Source of the DNA: Pseudobutyrivibrio sp. ACV-2
GTDB taxonomy: Bacteria > Bacillota > Clostridia > Lachnospirales > Lachnospiraceae
DNA length: 64,000 nucleotides
Direction: 5' to 3'
Assembly: GCF_900107545.1 (NCBI RefSeq)
Contig: NZ_FNQZ01000001.1
Location: 372,001 to 436,000 of the forward strand
Both the position numbers and the translations under genes were made by a program. The first letter of the stretch is position 1. Every line of letters starts with the position of its first letter. The notes under the pieces are model-generated. The model was not told the origin of the DNA. It saw nothing but the letters and a program-made list of their open reading frames with translations, and did no database searches. Shown one piece after another: positions 38,307 through 45,871 of this stretch.

Positions 38307-39572
38307 TTATTCTGTTAATGTACCTGTAATACTGTCTACAAGTGCATCAAGCTGCTCCTGAAGATTTGCTTTTGTTACATCACCGTAGTAAATTCCTTCG
38401 CCAAGGGCCTTCATTGGATCCCAATAATCACCCATCTTTGGAATACTTGGCTGGTTTGTAGCCTTTGAAGCCTGATCGTTAAGTGCAGATGCTACGAAAT
38501 CTGCCTTGATTTCATCACTTGAAGCAAGTGACTCAAGTACTGGGATATCACCCTGCTCGTTGTATCTGATGAGGCAATTCTCTGGGTTAGCCATGTAAAC
38601 TGCTAACTGCTGTGCGCAAAGTGGGAACTGAGTGTTTGACTTTACTGTGATTGTCTTGAAATCTACAAAGTTTGAAAGCTGAACTTCATTTCCACCGATT
38701 GTAGCTGTAGGAAGTGCAACTGCACCAAGGCTGTCACCAAGAGCTTCCTTGAACTCTGGAGCTGACCATGCACCTGATGTTACAGCACCAAGGTTACCAT
38801 TCTTAAACTCTGAACCTGCAACACCGTCAACATCCTCGATGTACTTTGGATTGTTTGCAAGATCGATTAAGTATTCACCAGCTTCAAGACCGTTTGCATC
38901 ATTGAATGAGCAATCTGTTGGGTCCTTGCCATCTTCTCCGAAGAGTGTACCGTTGTTTCCAAGGAAGTACATTTCTGTGTACCATGAATCTGTCATCTTA
39001 GAACCAAAGTTGTACTTTCCACTTCCAAGATCCTTTGCCATCATTGTGTCAAGGCTCTTTACCTCATCCTCTGTGTAGAGGTCCTTGTTGTAATACATGA
39101 AGAATGTATTTGGCGAGAATGGTACAGCATACTGAATATCATCAACTGTTACAGCATTAAGAGCTGACTCTGGGAGCTCATCCTTGATTGTGTCGAAGTC
39201 TTTTACGATAGGAAGAAGAAGTCCCTTTGCTGCAAGATCAGCAACACCGCCTGATGGTGTATAGAAGATATCTGCTGCTGTATCAGCATCTGTCTCAAGG
39301 TTTGCTGGTGCCTCGTCGATACCAACTACTGCGATTTCATAAGTGATGTTGAATTCATCATGAATCTCATCAAACTTCTTAACCATCTCATCTGTGATTC
39401 CAACTTCTTCTTCTGGAACCCAAATCTTAAGTGTGACATCCTGTGTCTCACCTTCTGCTGGTGCAGAAGCATTTGATCCTGCATCACCTGTGCTTGAACT
39501 GCCGCAACCAACTGCTACGCTTGCGAGCACTGTAGCACTAAGTGCAAGCGCTCCTAATTGTTTTAATTTCAT
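38307..39572 (-). CDS. malE: Extracellular maltodextrin-binding lipoprotein MalE-like
   Basis: A 421-residue lipoprotein (SVAVGCGSS, Cys about residue 23) with a Ser/Ala/Gly linker and a family-1 solute-binding fold: LKIWVPEEEVGITDEMVKKF, FYTPSGGVADLAAKGLLLPI, ALNAVTVDDIQYAVPFSPNTF. It matches MalE/MalX-type maltodextrin receptors. It is the first gene of the malEFG-amylase-neopullulanase operon, with a near-consensus promoter and a palindromic operator directly upstream, and is likely induced by maltodextrin. Confidence 0.93.
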   Translation of the reverse strand: MKLKQLGALALSATVLASVAVGCGSSSTGDAGSNASAPAEGETQDVTLKIWVPEEEVGITDEMVKKFDEIHDEFNITYEIAVVGIDEAPANLETDADTAADIFYTPSGGVADLAAKGLLLPIVKDFDTIKDELPESALNAVTVDDIQYAVPFSPNTFFMYYNKDLYTEDEVKSLDTMMAKDLGSGKYNFGSKMTDSWYTEMYFLGNNGTLFGEDGKDPTDCSFNDANGLEAGEYLIDLANNPKYIEDVDGVAGSEFKNGNLGAVTSGAWSAPEFKEALGDSLGAVALPTATIGGNEVQLSNFVDFKTITVKSNTQFPLCAQQLAVYMANPENCLIRYNEQGDIPVLESLASSDEIKADFVASALNDQASKATNQPSIPKMGDYWDPMKALGEGIYYGDVTKANLQEQLDALVDSITGTLTE

Positions 39573-39611
39573 TCCTTTTTCCCTCCATTAACTTTCTTAA
39601 CTTAGTTTTTG

Positions 39612-39625
39612 CTTAACCATTTAAC
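39612..39625 (-). promoter_or_regulatory. Second operator-like palindrome upstream of malE
   Basis: Minus strand GTTAA-ATGG-TTAAG, 9 of 10 half-site bases as at 39681-39694, in the malE leader about 45 bases before the ATG and 69 bases from the first site (about 6.5 helical turns). Confidence 0.5.
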
Positions 39626-39680
39626 TAATTCGTTAAATAGTTTAGGCTTGTGAACCTTAAATGTTTTGGGTTTTATTTAG

Positions 39681-39694
39681 GTTAATCGCTTAAC
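39681..39694 (-). promoter_or_regulatory. LacI-family operator at malE start site
   Basis: Palindrome GTTAA-GCGA-TTAAC (minus), with central CG typical of LacI-family operators. It begins 3 bases after the -10, so it covers the transcription start. The same site recurs at 49292-49305. Confidence 0.75.
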
Positions 39695-39697
39695 TGT

Positions 39698-39726
39698 AGT
39701 ATAGGACCTAGGCCTCAAATCGTCAA
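39698..39726 (-). promoter_or_regulatory. SigA promoter of malE operon
   Basis: Minus strand TTGACG, 17 bases, TATACT, about 126 bases before the malE ATG. Confidence 0.8.
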
Positions 39727-39788
39727 CCCCTAATATTCATTTCGATAGTTTTGACAATTTTTCTCTATGGTTTTTGGTCATATTTTAC

Positions 39789-39826
39789 AAAACAAAAAAC
39801 GAGTCGATAATCAAATCGACTCGTTT
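39789..39826 (-). terminator. Rho-independent terminator of lacI-type regulator
   Basis: Minus strand AACGAGTCGA, 8-base loop, TCGACTCGTT, then TTTTGTTTT. It separates the regulator from malE. The 316-base spacer 39573-39888 is otherwise filled by the malE promoter, two operator sites and two GTTAACG copies 21 bases apart (39851 and 39872). Confidence 0.92.
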
Positions 39827-39888
39827 ATTAGTAGTTTTATATAGTTTTTAGTTAACGAACCTGTGAAATACGTTAACGCAAGCGGATT

Positions 39889-40896
39889 TTATATTTGTTT
39901 TACCGACTGACGCTCTACCAGTTTAACCGGAAGATGTGCATCTAACGTATATTCCTTATTACCCTCAATCATTTCGAACATGCCTTTTGTGGCTTCCTTT
40001 GCCTTTTCCCTGAAATCCTGGGAAATGGTGGTAAGCTTTGGCGTTACGAACTCTCCTTCAGGCAAATTATCAAAGCCGATGATAGATATATCATCAGGAA
40101 CATTGAAACCTACCTGTCTAACTCCCTCAATAAGACCAAAGGCTACTATATCTGACATAGTAGCAATTGCAGTATATTTATTCTTGGATAAAGCCACATC
40201 CTGTCCTACGTTTATGGCATCATCATAGTCAGTATTAGTCCTGAATATATCGTCTTTATTAAAGTTAATTCCAGCTTCTTCACAGGCTTTAATAAAACCA
40301 AGATATCTTCTTTTAACAACACTTGACTCATTGTAGTCCGGACAAACTAAAGCAATTTTGTTATGTCCTTTTCCTATAAGATACCTGGCTGAAAGATAGC
40401 CTCCACGATAGTCATCAAGACCGACATTTACTATGCCGTCTTCTTCAGTGTAGGTATCAAGAAAAACAGCCGGTGCATCTAAGGCACTACAAATCTCATG
40501 AACATCCTGTTCCATTACACCTAGGAAAAAAGCTCCATCCACATTCCATGAAGAAAGCTGCGGAATAACCTGGTGACAATCTGGAACACATCTAAGCATT
40601 ACATAGTAATCCCTATCTCTTACTTCTTTTTCTAAAGAAGCAACCATCTGAGCGTAGTAAGGATTCATAAGGAAATCCTCTTCAGGGCCTATGTATGGAA
40701 CAACTATACCAATCATCCTGCTTTCTCTTTTTGCAAGAGATCTGGCCATAGCATTAGGCTTATAATCCACTTCTTTAATAATTTTTTCAATTCGCGCCTT
40801 TGTCTCAGCTGAAACTTTACCAGTATTTCCATTTAAAACATTTGAAACTGTGGCTGTGCTGACTCCAGCGAGATTTGCAATATCTTTAAGATTCAT
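39889..40896 (-). CDS. LacI-family transcriptional regulator (MalR-like)
   Basis: A 335-residue regulator. The helix-turn-helix is LKDIANLAGVSTATVSNVLN, the hinge is YKPNAMARSLA, and the sugar-binding core of periplasmic-binding-protein type follows (IGIVVPYIGPEE, DDYRGGYLSARYLIGKGH, ISIIGFDNLPEGEFVTPKLTTISQD). The ATG at 40896 has AGGAG five bases upstream; an adjacent ATG at 40899 is too close to it. It lies between a GH31 gene and malEFG and most likely represses malE and GH87 through GTTAA-N4-TTAAC palindromes. Half-sites overlapping its own promoter suggest autoregulation. The effector is probably a maltodextrin (inferred). Confidence 0.92.
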   Translation of the reverse strand: MNLKDIANLAGVSTATVSNVLNGNTGKVSAETKARIEKIIKEVDYKPNAMARSLAKRESRMIGIVVPYIGPEEDFLMNPYYAQMVASLEKEVRDRDYYVMLRCVPDCHQVIPQLSSWNVDGAFFLGVMEQDVHEICSALDAPAVFLDTYTEEDGIVNVGLDDYRGGYLSARYLIGKGHNKIALVCPDYNESSVVKRRYLGFIKACEEAGINFNKDDIFRTNTDYDDAINVGQDVALSKNKYTAIATMSDIVAFGLIEGVRQVGFNVPDDISIIGFDNLPEGEFVTPKLTTISQDFREKAKEATKGMFEMIEGNKEYTLDAHLPVKLVERQSVKQI

Positions 40897-40940
40897 CATT
40901 TCTCCTAGGTTAACAATTTACTTACGATTAACCCCAATTA

Positions 40941-40969
40941 ACTATAATCATTTATAGTCACATTGTCAA
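40941..40969 (-). promoter_or_regulatory. SigA promoter of the LacI-type regulator
   Basis: Minus strand TTGACA, 17 bases, TATAGT. GTTAA half-sites overlap the -10 and lie downstream (GTTAATTGG, GTTAATCGT, GTTAACC), suggesting autoregulation. Confidence 0.7.
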
Positions 40970-40983
40970 ACCCAGCTTATACA

Positions 40984-43239
40984 TTAAATCAATTCCCTTA
41001 TAGAGTCTTTGATTTCAAGATCGATGTTCTCAAATTCAATAATTTCTTTAAGCTCTTCTATGGTAGAAATAGACTGAACAAGTTCATTTACCTTTTCTTT
41101 TTCTCCTATTTCAATCCATGCATTTTCAAGTATACCAAATACTTCATCCTTGAAATTGTTTTCAGTCTTAACCTTTCCAGATACAAATACTGTCTGGCCT
41201 TCGCTTACAGGTGCAGCATCTAATGTAACGAGCTTTGCCCCCTCAAGACCTAAAATTTCAATTTCATAGCTTCTCTTCTCTGGGATAACGCTTAAATCAC
41301 CCTCTGCTGGATGGATGGTAACTGTTGTCTCATTTGTGCTTTCATCATATTTTACAGTAAATCTTGTGGTAGCAAATTTACCATTTTCATATTCCATAGT
41401 GAGGCCATCATCCTCGTACATAACGAACTCGCCGTCTTTTCCAGCACCGATGAGAAGCTTAAGCTTGGTAGGATTTGCCACACCATTTCCCTCTTCTAAT
41501 GAAAGAGGTATAATGCCGCCTTCCTTTAATAAAACAGGGATAGAATCAATCTTTCTATAGATGTTCTTTCTGCCACCTTCATATACTCTGCCATTGAAAA
41601 TATCAAACCATCTTCCCTCTGGGATAATCATGTTAGTCTTTGACATTCTAAGTCTTGGGCTTGTTTCTTCTGTGATTGCACCTACAAGAAGTGAATCGCC
41701 GAAGAAGTATTCATTGCCCTGGTGATATGCTGCCTTGCAGTCAGGCATATGATAATACAGTGGCTGAATCAGCATCTGTCCATCCTTGTGAGCCTTGTAG
41801 CTCATGGTATAAGTGTATGGAAGCATCTGATGACGGAATCTCATAAAATCACCCATAATCTTGCGATATGGTTCATTTACTGCCCATGGTTCCTTGTTAA
41901 AGAATGGGCTACAGCTACTGTGAAGACGCATAACTGGAGAAAAAACGCCATACTGAATCCAACGAATAAGTCTCTCCTCATTTTTATCTCCCATCATATG
42001 ACCACCTATGTCATGGCTCCACCAGCCGTAACCAATGTTTGAGGCTGTTGATGTGAAATATGGCTGAAATGCAAGGCTCTTCCAGCTTGAAACTGTATCA
42101 CCTGAGAAGCCAAGTGGATATCTGTGGCTACCAACTCCTGCATATCTAGAGAATATCATAGGGCGATTTCCGTCTCTTTTTCTATCCTCATAGTGATAGT
42201 GATTTAAAAGGAAAAGTGGATCAATGTTGCTATTTCCCTTTTTAGTTCCCTGCTGCCAGTCAATCCACCAGAAATCTACGCCCTCATCCTCATATGGATT
42301 CATAACATGCTTAAAGTATGCTTTTCTAAAGGCTTTGTCTGCAAAATCAAACTCGATAGCTTTTTCTTCCTTTGTATCTACACCAAGCTCCTTTGCCATA
42401 TTTTCGTACTGAACTTCAAAAGCACGAATACCATCTGCAGGATGAAGATTAAGTGTAGTTGCGAGGCCTCTGTCCTTAAGATTTTTAAGGAAACGGCGGT
42501 AATCTGGGAACAGCTTGTCATCCCAGGTGTAGCCTGTCCAACCTGTGCCATATTTACTGTCTACTTCAGTTAAATGCCAGTCCATATCGATAACAGCCAC
42601 TGAAAGTGGAATATTTTCTGCTGCCATCTTATCAAGCATTTCGTTATAGCTATCCTCGGTATATCTATAATATCTGCTCCACCAATTGCCAAGGGCGTAT
42701 CTTGGAACCATTGGTGTAGGGCCACATAATGTGAAAAAATCCTTTAGACCTGCTTCAAAATCAGTGCCATAACCAAAGAAGTAAAGATCAATTCCCTGAC
42801 CTCTTCTGTCCTCAAACTCACCTTCTTCATTTAAAAGGGCTGTATCGCTATCATCAACTACCGCATATCCGTTTTCACCGAATATACCGCCATCAAGCCA
42901 TACACCACCATCTGCCCCATCAAGTGTACGGGCCGTACCAAAAAGATTTCTGTCTGAATTGCCGTAAACTACACTGTAATGCCATACATTTCCGGTGTCC
43001 TTCATAGTGATAGAAAGACCCTCTGGAGAGAATTCTTCTCCATCATAGCTGAGTATAAGGTGCTCAGTGTTAATAATTAAATTTCCTTTTTCATGAGTGC
43101 TTGTATATTCCACATGTGGAAAATCACGGTTGACTACCGCTTGAGTAGGCTCGTTTACAAAAAGCCCATTTCTTTGATATTCCAGTCTTATTAATCTACT
43201 GGTAAGAACTGTAATACGATATTTGTTTCCTATTGTCAT
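40984..43239 (-). CDS. GH31 alpha-glucosidase
   Basis: A 751-residue intracellular GH31 enzyme (no signal peptide) with an N-terminal beta-sandwich (LIRLEYQRNGLFVNEPTQAV), the TIM barrel starting around residue 185 (YALGNWWSRYYRYTEDSYNEM), the catalytic nucleophile in DFWWIDWQQGTKKG and the acid/base in GFSGDTVSSWKS, then C-terminal beta domains. The RYALGNWWSRY form groups with family members acting on alpha-glucosides such as maltose or isomaltose; exact linkage is not predictable. It may be transcribed with its own promoter and ends 15 bases before the -35 of the LacI-type regulator. Confidence 0.93.
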   Translation of the reverse strand: MTIGNKYRITVLTSRLIRLEYQRNGLFVNEPTQAVVNRDFPHVEYTSTHEKGNLIINTEHLILSYDGEEFSPEGLSITMKDTGNVWHYSVVYGNSDRNLFGTARTLDGADGGVWLDGGIFGENGYAVVDDSDTALLNEEGEFEDRRGQGIDLYFFGYGTDFEAGLKDFFTLCGPTPMVPRYALGNWWSRYYRYTEDSYNEMLDKMAAENIPLSVAVIDMDWHLTEVDSKYGTGWTGYTWDDKLFPDYRRFLKNLKDRGLATTLNLHPADGIRAFEVQYENMAKELGVDTKEEKAIEFDFADKAFRKAYFKHVMNPYEDEGVDFWWIDWQQGTKKGNSNIDPLFLLNHYHYEDRKRDGNRPMIFSRYAGVGSHRYPLGFSGDTVSSWKSLAFQPYFTSTASNIGYGWWSHDIGGHMMGDKNEERLIRWIQYGVFSPVMRLHSSCSPFFNKEPWAVNEPYRKIMGDFMRFRHQMLPYTYTMSYKAHKDGQMLIQPLYYHMPDCKAAYHQGNEYFFGDSLLVGAITEETSPRLRMSKTNMIIPEGRWFDIFNGRVYEGGRKNIYRKIDSIPVLLKEGGIIPLSLEEGNGVANPTKLKLLIGAGKDGEFVMYEDDGLTMEYENGKFATTRFTVKYDESTNETTVTIHPAEGDLSVIPEKRSYEIEILGLEGAKLVTLDAAPVSEGQTVFVSGKVKTENNFKDEVFGILENAWIEIGEKEKVNELVQSISTIEELKEIIEFENIDLEIKDSIRELI

Positions 43240-43255
43240 TTTTCGACCTCATTTC

Positions 43256-43284
43256 TAAATAATATATTTTTTAATGAGCGTCAA
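43256..43284 (-). promoter_or_regulatory. Candidate proximal promoter of GH31 gene
   Basis: Minus strand TTGACG, 17 bases, TATTTA. It would leave only about 10 bases of leader and cut the GAGG ribosome site, so use is doubtful. Confidence 0.3.
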
Positions 43285-43296
43285 ACCTAAAAACAT

Positions 43297-43331
43297 AAAA
43301 AGGTCACCACTATCATTGATAGCGATGACCT
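43297..43331 (-). terminator. Terminator-like hairpin in GH31 leader
   Basis: Minus strand AGGTCATCGCTATC-AAT-GATAGTGGTGACCT then TTTTT, a 14-pair stem (two or three wobble pairs). No minus-strand gene lies directly upstream, because feoB diverges, so it is either an attenuator or an insulator. Confidence 0.7.
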
Positions 43332-43343
43332 AAACCCAAATCA

Positions 43344-43372
43344 ATAATATAATAATCCCCAAAATATTTCAA
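43344..43372 (-). promoter_or_regulatory. Candidate distal promoter of GH31 gene
   Basis: Minus strand TTGAAA, 17 bases, TATTAT, placing the start point just before the terminator-like hairpin at 43297-43331. Confidence 0.45.
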
Positions 43373-43486
43373 TAGAATTTTAAGTATTATTTGCCAGTTA
43401 TAGTTTTATACGTCTGACTATTATTAGTTCCTTGCAACCGTTTAAATCTATTAAAATAAATACGATTAAATAATAAGAGGTTTATC

Positions 43487-45820
43487 ATGACATTAAAAGA
43501 CATTAAAATTGGCGAAAGCGCCAAGATATTATCAGTCGGTGGAGATGGTGCCTTAAGACAGCATTTTCTTGATATGGGAATTATCCCGGGGGTTGAAGTT
43601 AAAATCGTTAAATATGCCCCAATGGGTGACCCAATTGAAATACTTATACATGGATATAAGCTGACACTTCGCGTGGCAGAGGCTGCCCAGCTTGAAGTAA
43701 CACCTGCAGGCAGCACTTTACTTTCAAATGATAATATTCAAAAGAAAAAATCCATACACCCGGGCTTTGGTGAAGATGGAATATTTCACCCTAAGGGAAG
43801 CGGAAATCCTCTAGCTGAAGGTGAGCTCATCACATTTGCTTTAGTTGGAAATCAAAACTGTGGTAAAACCACTCTCTTCAACCAGCTGACAGGAGCCAAC
43901 CAGCACGTAGGAAATTTTCCTGGTGTTACAGTTGATAGAAAAGATGGTTCCATAAAGGGGCATCCTAATACATTAATTACCGACCTTCCAGGCATTTATT
44001 CTATGTCTCCATATACAAATGAGGAAATTGTATCCAGAAATTTCGTTTTGGATGAAAAGCCAAAGGGAATAATAAACATCGTGGATGCCACAAATATCGA
44101 AAGAAATCTTTATCTTACAATGCAACTTTTGGAGATGGAAATCCCAATGGTTGTAGCTTTAAATATGATGGATGAGGTAACTGCCAACAGTGGCTCAATC
44201 GATGTAAATGCAATGGAGGAAGCCCTTGGAGTTCCAGTCGTTCCTATTTCAGCAGCAAAAAACGAGGGCGTAGATGAGCTGATAGAACATGCCCTTCATG
44301 TAGCCTACTACAGAGAAAAGCCTTTAAAACAGGATTTCTGCGATGAAAATGATAATGGCGGTGCGGTCCACAGAGGTATACATTCAATAAGCCATTTGAT
44401 TGAAGATCATGCAAAAGCAGCTAATCTTCCACTTCGATTTGCCACAACAAAGGTAATTGAAAAAGACGATTTGATAATTAGACAGCTAAAGCTGGCACAA
44501 AATGAGATAGAAACCTTAGAGCATATTGTTCTTCAGATGGAGGAAGAACGAGGCCTTGACAGAAGTGCTGCTATAGCTGATATGAGATATGCCTTTATAA
44601 ACAGGGTCTGCTCTAAAACTGTAATAAAGCCTAGGGAAAGCAAGGAAACCATCATAAGTGAGCAGATAGATAAATTCCTTACTGGCAAATATACTGCTAT
44701 ACCTATATTTATAGCCATCATGGGACTGGTATTTTATCTCACCTTTAATGTAATAGGAGGCGGTTTGCAAGGACTCCTTGAAACTGGCATAGATAATTTA
44801 AGCCAGGGTGTAGAAACTCTCATGGTAGCGGGCAATGTAAATAAAACAATTCAGGGACTTGTTATAGATGGAATTTTTGCTGGTGTAGGAAGTGTGTTAA
44901 GCTTTCTTCCTATTATCGTCACCATGTTTTTCTTCCTGTCACTATTAGAGGACAGCGGATATATCGCAAGAGTTGCCTTTGTAATGGATAAACTTTTAAG
45001 AAAGATTGGTCTTTCAGGTCGAAGTATTGTTCCAATGCTAATAGGCTTTGGCTGCACAGTTCCAGCTGTTATGTCAAGCCGTACTCTTCCTAGTATGCGT
45101 GACAGAAAAATGACAATTCTTATGACACCATTTATGAGCTGTAGTGCCAAGCTTCCAATATACGCATTTTTCGTAGATGCGTTTTTCCCTGAACACAAGG
45201 CTTTGATTATGGTAGGCCTTTATGTTACAGGTATGGTACTTGGTATTGTATGTGCGTTACTTGCAAAAATCACCCGCTATAAAGGAGAGGCTTCACCATT
45301 TGTTATGGAGCTTCCAAATTATAGAATGCCAAGCCTTAAAAATGTAGGACAGCTTCTCTGGGAAAAGGCAAAGGACTTTATTCAAAAGGCTTTTACCATT
45401 ATCTTCCTTGCAACCATTGTAATATGGGTATTACAAAGCTTTGATACACACCTTAATCTGGTTACAGATTCGAAGGATAGCATACTTGCTATGATATCTG
45501 GATGGCTTGTTCCTTTATTTGCTCCTGTTGGACTTGGCAGTTGGCAGATAGTTACATCCTTAATCAGTGGATTCATAGCAAAGGAAAGTGTAGTTTCATC
45601 CCTTGAGGTGTTGTTCTCAGGAGATGTGACAAGTGCTCTTTCAAGTGCATCTGCCGCCGCTCTTCTAGTATTCTCACTGCTCTACACTCCATGTGTAGCT
45701 GCTGTGGCATCAATAAAAAGAGAGCTAGGCCGCAAATGGGCTTATGGCATAGTCATTTGGCAGTGTGTTATAGCATGGCTTGCAGCTTTAGTAACTTATT
45801 CATTAGCAAGTCTATTTTAA
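43487..45820 (+). CDS. feoB: Ferrous iron transporter, FeoA-FeoB fusion
   Basis: A 777-residue protein that fuses an N-terminal FeoA SH3-like domain (residues 1-75, LRQHFLDMGIIPGVEVKIV) to a full FeoB. The G domain has G1 GNQNCGKTTLFNQL near residue 123, G2/G3 NFPGVTV and DLPGIYSMSPYT, and G4 NMMD. A core with Gate motifs and about eight helices follows (GYIARVAFVMDKLLRKIGLSGRS; IPMLIGFGCTVPAVMS-type PMLIGFGCTVPAVMSSRTL). It imports Fe2+ with GTP hydrolysis. It is transcribed alone, divergently from GH31. No clear Fur or DtxR box is visible upstream. Confidence 0.97.
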   Translation: MTLKDIKIGESAKILSVGGDGALRQHFLDMGIIPGVEVKIVKYAPMGDPIEILIHGYKLTLRVAEAAQLEVTPAGSTLLSNDNIQKKKSIHPGFGEDGIFHPKGSGNPLAEGELITFALVGNQNCGKTTLFNQLTGANQHVGNFPGVTVDRKDGSIKGHPNTLITDLPGIYSMSPYTNEEIVSRNFVLDEKPKGIINIVDATNIERNLYLTMQLLEMEIPMVVALNMMDEVTANSGSIDVNAMEEALGVPVVPISAAKNEGVDELIEHALHVAYYREKPLKQDFCDENDNGGAVHRGIHSISHLIEDHAKAANLPLRFATTKVIEKDDLIIRQLKLAQNEIETLEHIVLQMEEERGLDRSAAIADMRYAFINRVCSKTVIKPRESKETIISEQIDKFLTGKYTAIPIFIAIMGLVFYLTFNVIGGGLQGLLETGIDNLSQGVETLMVAGNVNKTIQGLVIDGIFAGVGSVLSFLPIIVTMFFFLSLLEDSGYIARVAFVMDKLLRKIGLSGRSIVPMLIGFGCTVPAVMSSRTLPSMRDRKMTILMTPFMSCSAKLPIYAFFVDAFFPEHKALIMVGLYVTGMVLGIVCALLAKITRYKGEASPFVMELPNYRMPSLKNVGQLLWEKAKDFIQKAFTIIFLATIVIWVLQSFDTHLNLVTDSKDSILAMISGWLVPLFAPVGLGSWQIVTSLISGFIAKESVVSSLEVLFSGDVTSALSSASAAALLVFSLLYTPCVAAVASIKRELGRKWAYGIVIWQCVIAWLAALVTYSLASLF

Positions 45821-45829
45821 TAAATCTTC

Positions 45830-45866
45830 AAAAAAGAGTGGACGATTGAGGTGCCCACTCTTTATG
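45830..45866. terminator. Bidirectional terminator between feoB and GH87 gene
   Basis: AAGAGTGG, 13-base loop, CCACTCTT with U-tracts on both strands: six T on the minus strand, TTTATGTTT on the plus strand. Confidence 0.85.
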
Positions 45867-45871
45867 TTTGT

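Noticed and set aside
39851-39878. Two GTTAACG copies as further operators
   Set aside because: Spaced two helical turns, but they lie past the regulator stop and lack the GTTAA-N4-TTAAC form; kept only as a note.
43380-43486. Fur or DtxR site before feoB
   Set aside because: No convincing palindrome; AT-rich sequence only.
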